A stretch of DNA of 64,000 bases, taken from contig RSEE01000031.1 of NCBI GenBank assembly GCA_003971905.1, positions 124,001 to 188,000 on the forward strand, read 5' to 3'. Below the pieces are notes generated by a model. That model searched no databases. It was not told the origin of the DNA and was given only the letters and a program-made list of their open reading frames with translations. The first letter of the stretch is position 1. Each line of letters opens with the position of its first letter. A program made the position numbers and the translations under genes. Below, piece after piece: positions 1-9,844 of the stretch. The DNA comes from Moniliella sp. 'wahieum' (Eukaryota > Basidiomycota > Moniliellomycetes > Moniliellales > Moniliellaceae).

Positions 1-1740
1 CACACGTACCCAACCGGAAGCCGCCAAATAGTCCAGTGCGCCCGGGGCAGAGCGGTCGCCGATCCGGCGCAGATCTTGGTTGCGCAACGCGACCATCACG
101 CATTTCCGCCACAAGTACAACGTCCCCAACAACCCGGGCACCGACGCCAACAGACGCAGTGGGTGCAACACAAAATGTGAACCAGTACATCGTCCCTCCT
201 CCTCCTCTTCTGCCGCCAGAGCCTCCACCATTTCATCCACCTCGTCCACCTCATCCACTTCATCCACCTCATCCACTTCATCCACTTCCTCCTCCGTCAC
301 ATTCACCGCGTCTCCCTCCAACGTCGCAGCCTCCCGATCGGGGTGGAGGCCAGGAACCAACTCGTCGTCCGATCCCTCCTCTTCGGGGGTAGACGTCGGA
401 CCGATCCCTGGCACAGCCTGGTCCGGTACGATGACCGTTGCCCTGGTTCGAGGGGGGCTGTAAGGTGGGGGTGGGGGCGGGGAGGACGTGCGCTCGGGGG
501 TCGGAAGGATCGGCGGGATCGGCGGGATCGGCGGGATGGGAGGGACCGAAGTGACGGGGGCGCGGAAGGCGTAGTGCCCGGTGCAGCGATCCCCGTTGAC
601 AGGGCCGAAAGCGTGGAGAGGTTGGAGTGCGGGAACGCCGCAGTGGACGGCGACGAGGCGGGCGGGTATCGTGTACGGGGGTTCGACGTCGTCGCGTGCC
701 CGAGGCTAAGCGGACAGGGGGGGGAGACAGTTGAACGGGCTGGGTGTTGGAGCGATAGCGGGTGGACCCTCCTGAGTGACCTACAGGGGCCGGGTCCAGC
801 TCGTCGAGAGACGAAGAGGAAAACGGGTACGGATGGCTCGGTGGATGGGAGAGGTGAGCGTCGGGGAATATACCAGGGCCGAGGCTCGCTGCGACGGAAT
901 AGCCCGTAGGGGACGTGGACGTGTGCGGACAGAGCGCTGGCTAGAAACGCGTGTCTCTGTGCACATCCCCTAAGGAAGAGGACGTCGGCAGGCTGGATCT
1001 TGACATGGAGGAAAGGGGGACAAAAACGGGAAGACCCCAGTCGGTCTGCCTCTTTGCGCAGCTCGGCCTGTGCCGCGCCGAGGCCGGCCACGATGCGGTG
1101 TCGATGGGAGCGAGGCGGGCGGCTGCTGGCCTGTTCTACCTGCGGGAGGGGGCGACGGGCAGAGCGGGAGGGGTGCGGGAGGGACGAAGAGGAGCTGGAG
1201 GCGGAGGGGGAGGCGATGATGGAGTTGGGCGTGCGAGGAGCAGGAGCAGGAGCAGACGCAGGCGGGTGAATGCGGAGGTGAGAGAAGGAGTGGCGCGAGG
1301 CCAGCAGCGGCGGGGGTGGGGGAAGCGGCCCGGGGGGCGCAGGCTGGGTGGGCGCTGCGACGACGGAGGAGGCGGCGGGGTAGCACGGCGGAGGAGGCGG
1401 GGGGGAGGTCGGAGGCAAGGGACGAGCTGCTGGCGGCGGGGCTGGACACGGGGCCAGCGGGGAAGGAGTGGGCTGCTGTAGGTGGCAGCGTCGAGGTCGA
1501 GGGTGAAGGCGGGCGCGGGGGGGGATGGGGAGGGGGGACGGGGTGTCGGGGGGCGGAGAGGGGGGCATTGGGACGGCATGCGACGGGCGGTGGGGATGGG
1601 GGTGGGGGCGGTGCCGACGCGGCTGGTGCTGCTGCCGAGAGACGAGGCATGCCTGCTCTCCACGCGCCCCCTCTGTTGTTCTGCCGATGCGGTGCGGCTC
1701 CGTGGCCCAGCCAGCGGCCGGCCAGCCATGTCCCTCCCTC
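1..1740 (-). CDS. Unrecognised Pro/Ser-rich protein with acidic repeat, cut by the left edge
   Basis: A minus-strand reading frame can be followed with few breaks from about 1300 down to base 1 and runs off the window, so the C-terminus is missing. The first part (about 1740-1200) is extremely Pro/Ser/Ala-rich and its frame and start are uncertain. About 1110-790 encodes a more ordered stretch (GLGAAQAELRKEADR, then VLFLRG). A frame change lies near 700-790, where CTTAG may be a splice acceptor. Then comes a segment with VHCGVP and GHYAFRAP, a proline run (PPIPPIPP), a repeated DEV acidic tract (228-293) and EEEEEG, followed by a hydrophobic, basic segment (LHPLRLLASVPGLLGTLYLW) near the edge. 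Composition shifts from disordered to amphipathic look like a real protein. I do not recognise the family. Confidence 0.4.
228..293 (-). repeat. 9-bp minisatellite coding an acidic DEV repeat
   Basis: On the plus strand the units CATCCACTT and CATCCACCT (one CGTCCACCT) alternate about seven times. On the minus strand they read as repeated Asp-Glu-Val in the same frame as the flanking coding sequence, so the unit length keeps the frame. Confidence 0.75.
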
Positions 1741-2529
1741 GCCCACGCTGCCCGTCCGCCCCCGCCCGATTCCTGCCACTTTCAATTTTACTTGCCCCCG
1801 GGACTGACTTGGCGCTATACACGTGCTTTGTTTGCTTTATACACCCCGCTGGGGTCCCTCAAGAGGGGCGGTGTGCGTGAACGCGGTAGACCTGGCTCGA
1901 GGCACTGCTGCTGGCCACGCCGAGTGGACGTGTGCCCGCTACACCGAGTGCACAGGAATAGATCTGTCTCCCTTGCCCATTTGATGGGCCCAGCAACTGC
2001 CTCGTGGAAGAGGCACACCAATGAGGGCAGCCGCAGCGGCTGTGTGTGTGGAGATGTGGAGACGGCGAACGGAAAGCAAGAAGGGTGGCGTGGTGGTGGC
2101 GAAGAGTCAAGTGAGCCTCCGTCTCTGCAAGACCCGGGGCAAGACGGGATGAACGAAGCCCTGCCGGAGCCAAACAAAGGATTTGTCGGTCGCAGAGCCT
2201 GCGGAAACGGAGACTGCCAGCAAAGCGGAACCAGGCGGAACCACAGTGAGGCTGGTGCAACATCCATGATGCATGATGTCCTGTGTAACGCATGATGTGG
2301 GGGTCGTCTGAGCTTATGTCAGCTTCCTGCAGCCAATGGTGCTCATCTAATGGTTACGGCATGCAGCATGACGCATGAGATCTGAGAAGGGTCGATGATC
2401 GATAAACGCATTGGGCGCAGCGGCCCCGTTCCGCCTCTGTTCCGCCCCTCCTTGTTTGCGCCTCCGGGCAGCCTCCCCCTGATTGCATCCCCACCACTTT
2501 GACCCCTGCCTTGCTCGCCTGCCACTTGG
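1741..2529. other. Intergenic, no supported gene
   Basis: Open frames exist on both strands here (up to about 250 codons with overlap into the preceding GC-rich region) but none shows conserved motifs, splice signals or sensible composition. ATGCATGATG repeats occur near 2265-2295. Probably the promoter region of the left-edge gene. Confidence 0.5.
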
Positions 2530-2617
2530 TGACGAGAGTGGGATTCGAACCCACTCCCCAGAAGACTGCGGCCTCAACCTCAACACAATGCCAGTTCGAC
2601 CGTCGTGCTACTGTCGC
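2530..2617 (-). tRNA. tRNA-Leu(GAG)-like element with expanded anticodon loop, possibly a pseudogene
   Basis: Reading the minus strand, the 3' part has a perfect T arm (GTGGG, TTCGAAT, CCCAC) followed by TCTCGTC and a discriminator A. A D-arm-like segment (TAGCACGACGGTCGAACTGGC minus its last base) and a long variable arm, as in class II tRNAs, are present. TTGTG can pair with CGCAG as anticodon stem; a seven-base loop TTGAGGC would give anticodon GAG (Leu). Instead TTGAGG occurs twice in tandem, so the loop has 13 bases, either a six-base intron-like insert after position 37 or a duplication. The 5' acceptor strand does not pair well with TCTCGTC, so this may be decayed. T-arm identity is clear; function is not. 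Confidence 0.45.
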
Positions 2618-2849
2618 ATACGTCACATGTCACATGCACACGTCATCTCCGTCACGTGCTTGTCGCCTCTCGCACGGGTAGGCTGGGGCAGCCAGCACTA
2701 AGTAAAGGTAGATGCTAGCTTGAAGCTTGAAGTAAGCATGGAGTGGGGCAGCGGAGAGACAGCGCCGGGAAAAGGACTGCCCAAGCGAATATTGAATTTT
2801 GCTTTGCGCCTAGGTACTAGGCAGCCTTGGTCCGAGGGGGGGCACTGGA

Positions 2850-2905
2850 GTCACATGCTCATGTCACATGTCACAGGTCACTACGTCACTAGTCACTAGT
2901 CACAG
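2850..2905. repeat. Palindrome array: ACATGT/ACTAGT in GTCAC repeats
   Basis: Repeats of GTCACATGTCAC and GTCACTAGTCAC overlap so that the pentamer GTCAC and its six-base palindromic cores alternate every 7-8 bases. An example of the class found across the gaps of this window. Confidence 0.75.
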
Positions 2906-3149
2906 ATGAATTCAACGACTTGCTTGACGCGTGACGTGTGACGATGGCAACGCCCGGTCCGGCTCGGAGCCGCATGGGGCACTAGGCATGGGGGCAGAGA
3001 CGGACCAAAGTGTCCTCCTACGGCGGGGGGGCGGGTGTCTAAGACACCGGCCGAACAAGTGCTGCGCCTCTGCGGTACGCGTTACGTTTGCATCGGCCCC
3101 ATGGGAACATGGCAACTTTGGCCCCCAGCCTGCTGTGCCTGCTGTTCCT

Positions 3150-3249
3150 GCTTGCCTGCTGTGTCTGCTTGCCTGCTGTGTCTGCTTGCCTGCTGTGTTG
3201 CTTGCCTGCTGTGTCTGCTTGCCTGCTGTGTCTGCTTGCCTGCTGTGCC
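3150..3249. repeat. 17-bp minisatellite, six copies
   Basis: The unit GCTTGCCTGCTGTGTCT starts at 3150, 3167, 3184, 3200, 3217 and 3234 (spacing 17, 17, 16, 17, 17). Because 17 is not a multiple of three the reading frame rotates, so the Cys/Leu/Ala-rich open frames over it are not evidence of a gene. Confidence 0.9.
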
Positions 3250-3700
3250 CCATGCACACTATACCCTACCACTGCGCCCTCTTTATAGGATGCCGTCCTT
3301 GCCGAGATACATCGATGCTACATGGTGCCCTTGCATTGGATATTGATTGTTCTGAGTGGCTAAGCCTCAGCGCAGCTCCTCAGCCTTAAGCGCTTAAGCA
3401 TAGACGTGGAGCAGCCGCGCTTGGACCAACGATCAGCGGCTCAGCGCTCAACGCCAGCGCTCCGGGCGCTCAGAGCCGTATGGTTCCATCCCAACTATAG
3501 CATCATCGACATCGATCATCGAGACTGGACAAAATGCACTTGTTGCATGGCTGTGGCTTCAGCCCCCACCTCTCTCCCCGCCACGCACCGTGCCTTGGTG
3601 TGCTTGCTCCACTCGCCTCGACCCGCATGCCCCCTGCTGTAATGTCGATGTCCCACAAAGTACTGAGACCGCCGCTTTTGAAGCTGCACTAGGTACTACT

Positions 3701-3724
3701 CATGCATCATGCATCATGCATCAT
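3701..3724. repeat. Palindrome array: ATGCAT every 7 bases
   Basis: ATGCATC is repeated in tandem about three times. The same ATGCATCATGCATCATG string recurs at 5149-5165 with decayed ATGCGCC copies after it. Confidence 0.8.
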
Positions 3725-4956
3725 ACCTCGTCCCATGCCACGCATTTTTCCTGTTGCGTTATTTGGAGGGAGCATACGATGGAAGATGGAGTACTGACAT
3801 GTTGACCCTGGGGGCGAGTGTGGCGTGAAGAGTAGAACGGGGAGGCTGGGAGGAGCCTTGGTCTGCTTTGGCCTTGAATGGCAACATTCCATTGCACCGC
3901 CCACCCGCCCACTGTGTCTGAGTTCGGACGCATGTCGCGGACGCGTGACGCGTGACACAAGAGTATGTAGGCGGTTCGCGGCTGTCGCAGCAAGCCGCGG
4001 GGGGTCGCAGCCTTCAGCGCCTTCAGCCTCCTCGCAGCGACCGCAAAGCGACCGCATCCCAGTCTACCCAGGCCGACCCACTAGCCCGACACCTGCCCTC
4101 CTGCGCCGGGGCAAGCGTACCGTGTCACGCATCAGTACCATCGATATCGGTACCAGTGCAAATGTCCCCACACATTTTGTCGGCGTCTCAGTCCAGGCCA
4201 CTAGGCCACTGCTGACGGCCAGCGCGCGTCAGCCCCGTCCTCTTCGATTTTAGAACGTGAGGCCCGAGGCGTACAAGCACGTAACCGGGTAACCCCACGT
4301 ACAACCCCACATACAACCCCACCCGCCTTTCTCGGGATTATGCAGCTGCGGAGGCCAATTGCACAGCCAAATTTGCCCTAGAGGTTGAAGACATGTAGAT
4401 AGACGCAGGACTCTCCGTTCGCAGTTCTTTTACCTTCTGTTTTCCCTTCAAGCTTCAACGTCAACCTCTTCAACGTTCAACGTTCAGCGCCGGCAGTCCA
4501 TGGGCACCCGGACTGGAGCTCGGCACAGTAGCGCTAGGCCTTTCTAGACCGACCGCCGGCCATCGTGCACCACATATGGTGCCTCATCGGCATCGATCAT
4601 CGATCATCTGTTTCCCCACCGGCCAGTCTCATCCAGGTTTGAGAATTTACGGGCGACAGGCCACAGGCGGGCCAACGCCCCCGCGACCGCCACACCGGGC
4701 TTGTGTCGCATGTCACATGTCAGCAAACGCAAAGGCTTGTGACTAGGTACTGTTAGCCGCCTTTTTCCTCTCCCCTCTCCCCTCGACCCTTTCGAGGGCG
4801 GGTGGGTTCCTCTTGCGGCTTGCCAGAGAGAGAGAGAAAGAGCGTGCCTGCCTCCCCCGCGCGCCTGCTGAGCGTCGAAGAGTGGATATTGGACGTAGAG
4901 CGAGGCCGCGGGTGGGAAGTGAAATGTGAGACGGGGGGGGGCGTGGGGCCCCGTGC

Positions 4957-4999
4957 GATCTCCGGATCTTAGATCACAGATCTCAGACTGAGATCTCAG
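4957..4999. repeat. Palindrome array: AGATCT and TCCGGA in GATCT repeats
   Basis: GATCTCCGGATCTTAGATC is followed by two copies of AGATCTCAG-type units, alternating palindromes with short spacers. Confidence 0.65.
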
Positions 5000-5348
5000 G
5001 GTTTGTGGTGTCAGTTTTCCGACTGGACGCGGACGACGCACTGCCCCCTGCCAGCGTCACGCGTCACTGGTCACTGGCACTGCACTCGTTCCCAGTACCG
5101 GCGACGGGCAACGGGCCTCTCCTTCTCCTGTGGCGCTGGGCAGTGTGCGATGCATCATGCATCATGCGCCATGCGCCATGCGAGGTGGGGGCAAGGGCGG
5201 GCGCACTCGTGCATGTCATGGGTCAGTCTCCTGGGAAGGAACGCCACGCACGGCGCCTGTCCTTCCCGGGAGAAGCCAAGAAGAGAGCAGTGGGCAGGTG
5301 GAACGCAAAATGGGACTAGGGACGCGGCAAGCGAGATGCTCGATGCGG

Positions 5349-5502
5349 CTTCAAGCTTCAAGCTTCAAGTTCTCTTCAAGTTCACTTCAAGTTCGTTAAG
5401 CTTCAAGCGCTTCCAACGCGAGCGATTCAAGGTACACCTCAGTACCTAGTACACCCCCATCCACTTTTGTCATGAAGCTTGAAGCTTGAGTACTAGGTAC
5501 TG
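5349..5502. repeat. Palindrome arrays: AAGCTT in CTTCAAG repeats
   Basis: CTTCAAG is repeated so that AAGCTT palindromes fall every 7 bases (5349-5369), then degenerate copies (TTCAAGTTC) run to 5410. A second set, GAAGCTTGAAGCTTGA followed by AGTACT/TAGGTACT, lies at 5473-5502. The same motif occurs at 4446, 22736 and 47580. Confidence 0.8.
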
Positions 5503-5620
5503 AATACTTTCGGCCGACGCTTCCGGGCTGCCTGCGCATCGCGGAGGAGAACAGGTGGGGCGCTGTATGTTCAGTTGAACACGTTGGACGTGCAACACTT
5601 CAACGTTCAACGTACGGTGA

Positions 5621-5659
5621 AGCCTGAGGGAGGCCTGAGGCCTGAGGGCTAGCTGAGGG
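5621..5659. repeat. Palindrome array: AGGCCT in GCCTGAG repeats
   Basis: GCCTGAGGGAGGCCTGAGGC and further CCTGAGG units, ending in GCTAGC. The CTGAG-type array is the most frequent kind in this window. Confidence 0.75.
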
Positions 5660-6556
5660 GTTGTGCGTGGCGGACAGCGTGTAGTGGGAGGTCGTCTGGC
5701 AGTTCATGCATCATGTTCATGCGTCCCGCGTCATGGGTTAGACCCTCCCCTCTGAGGCGTAACTAGCTTAACTAGTAACTGTGCTAGTGCGGCGTCGCGT
5801 GAGGCCTGGAGCTCAGCGTGAGCGCCCAGCCAGGCTCAGTTTCCGGGGGGCGGGATATCACACACACGCACTCCGTCATCGATCATCGTTCCCGACCTCG
5901 GCCTCATTGGTTCATCGATTCGATCAGCCCGCACGGGCATCCTGCGAGCCATTAGACAAGTCACAGTTGGCGCTGGGCGCGGGGAGCCGTCTCCCGCATT
6001 CTCCGGCCGGGGCACTGAGCCACTCAGTACTCACTTCTCGAGCTCTCCCCCCCGTGGTTGGGCGAGTCAGAGACAGGCGAGATCCACCGCGGGCAAGCGC
6101 GAGGGCGGTGGAGGAAGCCAGGTCTCAGATGCGCCAGATCTGTTGCACTGCGAGTGGCTGGGTCGGCGCGGCACGAGCCGAGTGTGGGCTGGACACGGAA
6201 CGGTGAACATCGACGTTAACGTTGACGTTAAACGTAGACCCCCGCACGTGAAGAAGCTGGGGCCTGGCGCCTGGCGCCTGGGGGCTGCTGGGTGCGGTAT
6301 TGGGCCTCGGGCGCGGGAGAGGAGGCGTGTGCGGGCGTGTGCGGGCGTGTGCGGCAGGCGGCCGTAGACGCCCGTTCCAGGTCCATGAGTCGGCGCCAGC
6401 CCACCCGGCGCTCGACGTTTGGCTGGGGTCGTGCTAGGCCATAGCGCCGGATCGCGCTTCTTATCCCCAGAGATCGTCAGGGGGCGGCGGTTAGCAATCC
6501 CCCCCCCCCCAACAACCGCAGCAGGAGAACGTTCGTCCCCTTTCCATTGCCGGTTG

Positions 6557-6564
6557 TATAAAAG
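6557..6564 (+). promoter_or_regulatory. TATA box of the DHA1 transporter gene
   Basis: TATAAAAG lies 145-152 bases upstream of the ATG at 6709 and is followed by a pyrimidine-rich leader, which fits a fungal core promoter. Confidence 0.55.
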
Positions 6565-6708
6565 CAGTCGGCGACACGGCTTTCTTTCTTTCTTTTTCTC
6601 CGTGTCGTGCTGATTCTTCCTCTTCCCCTCATCAATTGCTCTTCCCACCGTCTGCCAAGCACACACTACCTTCGTAACCCCCCCATCTGTCCATCTCCTT
6701 CCCACGCC

Positions 6709-9174
6709 ATGGCGCACGCCTCTGCGGACGAGCATTCCACCTCGGGCGCCTCCACCACGAACAAGCAAGGTGAAGCGCTCTCGGACTTCCCGATACGGCA
6801 CAGGGCCCCCCTCGCAAATCGCTCGAGGGCCACGTTACCTACCTCTCCACGGCCGATGCCCCCGCCGAGCACGATGGTCCCCACCGCGATAAGACCAAAC
6901 TGAGAATTTTAACCGAGGAGGACTGCTACGAGGAGTTGGCGTTCTGTTGGCCTGCTTGGAAAAAATGGTTCGTTCTTCTGCTTCATCTCGTTCTCCTTGC
7001 CCTTGCCCTTCCCCTTCCCCATCTTGTCATCTCCTATTCACATATTCGTGCACCACCTCTCGTCGGGGTGATGATTGGGGTGGCAAGTTGGGAGCAAACA
7101 CTTTTTCTCCTCGCTCTGGCACATGGTCTGACCCTTCTCCGTTTGACCAGGTGGACGCTCACGGTGATCTTTTTGATCCAGACCAGCATGAACCTCAACA
7201 CCTCGCTTTACTCGAACGCTATTGCTCCCGTCCGCACCACAAGGGCATGACGGAAGAATTTGGCATTTCGGCTCAGGCGGCGCGGTGTGGTGCGATGGTC
7301 TTTTTGGTGACGTATGCGTTTGGCTGTCAACTCTGGGCGCCCTGGTCCGAAGAGCTTGGGCGCAAAGTGACCTTGTTCACCTCGCTCTTCTTGGTCAATG
7401 TGTGGCAGATCCCCGTCGGGGTCGCCAAGAACTTTGGCACGGTCATGGCCGGTCGTGCGCTGGGCGGGTTGTGCTCGGCAGGCGGATCGGTCACGCTGGG
7501 GATGGTGGCAGACATGTACGAACCGGAGGATCACCAGTACGCGATCAACTACATTGTCCTCTCTTCTGTTGGTACGTTTTTTCGCCCTGCTGGTCCCTGT
7601 CCAAAAATCCAGAGCTTAACTAATCTCCGCCCCCCCGTTTTGGCTTGCAGGTGGCTCGATCGTTGGCCCGATCGTTGGTGGGTTCTGTGAGCAATGGCTC
7701 GCGTGGCAATGGTGCATCTGGCTGCAACTCTGTGCCGGCGGGTTTGTTATGATCCTTGTCCTCCTCATTCCCGAGTCTCGGTCGACGACAATGATGACTG
7801 CCATCGCCAAGCGGCGACGCAAGAACGGTGAAGATGTGTGGGGCCCGAACGAGGTACTGCCTTGGCGGGAACGCTTTGCATTCAAGGAGGTCATTGCCAT
7901 CTGGACCCGACCGTTTGTCAGTGCGTATCACATTTCTCCGTTTCCCCTGAGAAGGTGTCCCTCTATTGAGGCACTTTGGCTCCCGATTTCTGTTGTTGCC
8001 TCTCAGAAAGGAACTGACCATGTTGTTGCGACTAAACAGTGTATGTGACCGAACCCATCGTTCTCGTCCTTTCTCTTCTCTCGGGATTTTCCGACGCTCT
8101 TATTTTCATGTTCATTCAAAGTTTCTCGCTCGTCTATGGCCAGTACGATTTCCGGCCCTTTGAGCTGGGCCTTGCCTTTATCCCCCTCGGCGTTGGGTAC
8201 CTTCTGGCCTACATCTCTTTCTTCTTCTCGATCAAACGCAACATTCGTCGCCGTGCCGAGTTCCCGCATGACGAACGGGTGCAATTTGAGGAACGGCTGT
8301 GGTGGTTGCTCTACCTCAGTTGGCTTCTCCCCATTGGTTTGATCACCTTTGCCTGGACTTCCTCCGGCCCTCCGATCCATTGGATTGGCCCCATGATTTG
8401 TTCGGCCATGGTAGGAATTGCCAACTTTGCCGTGTACGCAGCTACGATTGATTACATGGTGGCTGCCTATGGTCCCTACTCGGCCTCGGCCACCGGTGGC
8501 AATGGTTGGTCGCGCGACATTTTGGCCGGGATCTTGACGGTGCCTGCCGTGCCCTTTTTCAGTAACATTGGTCCCCGCAGTCACGGCCAAAAGCACCACC
8601 ATCACCTCGAATACGCTTCGACCATTCTGTTTTGCATCTCCACCGTCTTGGTGGTGGCGGTGTACCTGATCTACTTTAACGGACCTACTTTGCGCCGGCG
8701 TTCTCCCTTTGCCCAACAGCTCACGACGAGCGGCAAGAACATGCGGCCCATCGTCCTTCTGTGTCGAGTGCACGCCAAGGCTTGGGTACCGATACGGAGA
8801 AGAGTGCTGCAGTGAGTCCTGCTCCTGTCCGCCCTGGTCTGCCGCACCGCCACTCGACCGCGCGCGAATGGCAAGAAGAGCGTATTCGTCCCGGACTTAG
8901 CTCGCGCCGGTCCAGTTACTTGGCGACAGAGGGTCCGGCCCACGATCGCAGTCGGGGTAGCAGTCGCGTAGGTTCGCGTGCAGGCTCACGGGCTGCAAGT
9001 CGGGCCAACTCGATGGAGGAGGACCGCACGGGTGTAACCCCTGCCAACATGGCCGAACGACTGCACGCTCGTCTTCGTCCCGACCTGGGATCGCGCCGCA
9101 ACACGCATACCAGCACGGTCAGTCATCCGGGATTGGCAGATGTGGCGGAGCGGACAGGCCAGGAGGAGGCCTAG
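6709..9174 (+). CDS. MFS transporter, DHA1 (polyamine/drug) family
   Basis: A plasma-membrane proton antiporter of the fungal TPO/DHA1 group by family knowledge; the substrate cannot be read from sequence. The N-terminus is cytosolic and ends in the family hallmark WPAWKKW. Introns are 6968-7150, 7572-7650 and 7921-8039. After the first intron comes TM1 (TLTVIFLIQTSMNLNTSLY), then EEFGISAQAA, the TM2-3 loop ELGRK, and AGRALGGLCSAGGSVTLGM of TM4-5, and GPIVGGFCEQWLAWQWCIW of TM5-6. The central loop has IPESRSTTM and KRRRKNGEDVWGP. Later helices (YVTEPIVLVLSLLSGF onward) complete about 12 TMs. The C-terminal tail after about 8760 is Ser/Arg-rich with GSR repeats. Frame changes near 6780, 7230 and 8760 look like single missing bases. 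Confidence 0.88.
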
Positions 9175-9844
9175 CGGGGGTGTACTAAATACCTACTGCC
9201 CATTGGGTGGTCTAGTCTCCTAAAATTACGTTCGACGCACTCTTTCCTACACCATTATTAGCATGCTGTGTCGGCTTTTCTGTTTACGCGTTTAACGTTT
9301 ACGTCTCACTTCGAGTACCCACGTACTTGTAACTACATTTCCGTTACGTCCGAGAAAAGTACTTGCTTGTGTAAAGGATTTATAGCACAGCGTTTCTCTG
9401 TCCCACAGCCTTAAGCTCTGTCAATGATATGGCTGCAGGAGGTGTCTATTAGGGAGAGTGTATTAATAGTCTGGGGTGCTACCTCAACCGCGAGAGTGGA
9501 ATCAGGAAGAACTAAGTTGAGATTATATGGGGTGAGCGCATGGGGGCGAATAACCTCTTGTGGGCGGTCAACTCATTTTTCCGAATCCATGATCGATAGC
9601 ACCCCTCCCTGAGTCCTCAGGGCTGGATCTTGTATTTCATGCATCTCCCTCTTTTAGACCTCGAAGGCGAGGCTGCCTTGCTACATAAAACCGCCGATTG
9701 GCGTACCAATAGCACATGTTTCTCCCTATGGACGAGAGGACTGAATATGTCAGACCAAGATGGAGATGGACTCCCACAGCAAAACCAGCAAAACACGTGA
9801 GGAGCCACAAGTGACCACAACTTCTCAATTTGCCCCAAACCAGT
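9175..9844. other. Intergenic between convergent genes
   Basis: AT-richer than its surroundings and contains the 3' ends of the convergent transporter and aldehyde dehydrogenase genes. I see no gene or strong repeat. Confidence 0.5.

Larger units (their letters stand above)
2626..6708. other. 4-kb intergenic region rich in short palindromic direct repeats
   Basis: No protein gene is supported. The stretch is dominated by clusters in which a six-base palindrome recurs every 7-9 bases (listed separately), a 17-bp minisatellite (3150-3249), a decanucleotide repeat GCGGGCGTGT near 6325-6354 and an interlaced GTTAAC/AACGTT cluster at 6208-6236. The last 150 bases are the promoter and 5' leader of the DHA1 transporter. 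Confidence 0.6.

Noticed and set aside
1525-2295. 256-codon plus-strand frame opposite the left-edge gene
   Set aside because: Mostly Gly/Arg from the G-rich complement of the Pro-rich coding strand; a shadow.
2850-5502. CRISPR-like reading of the short repeats
   Set aside because: Units are 7-9 bases with 1-3-base spacers, palindromes differ between clusters, and the genome is eukaryotic; not a CRISPR array.
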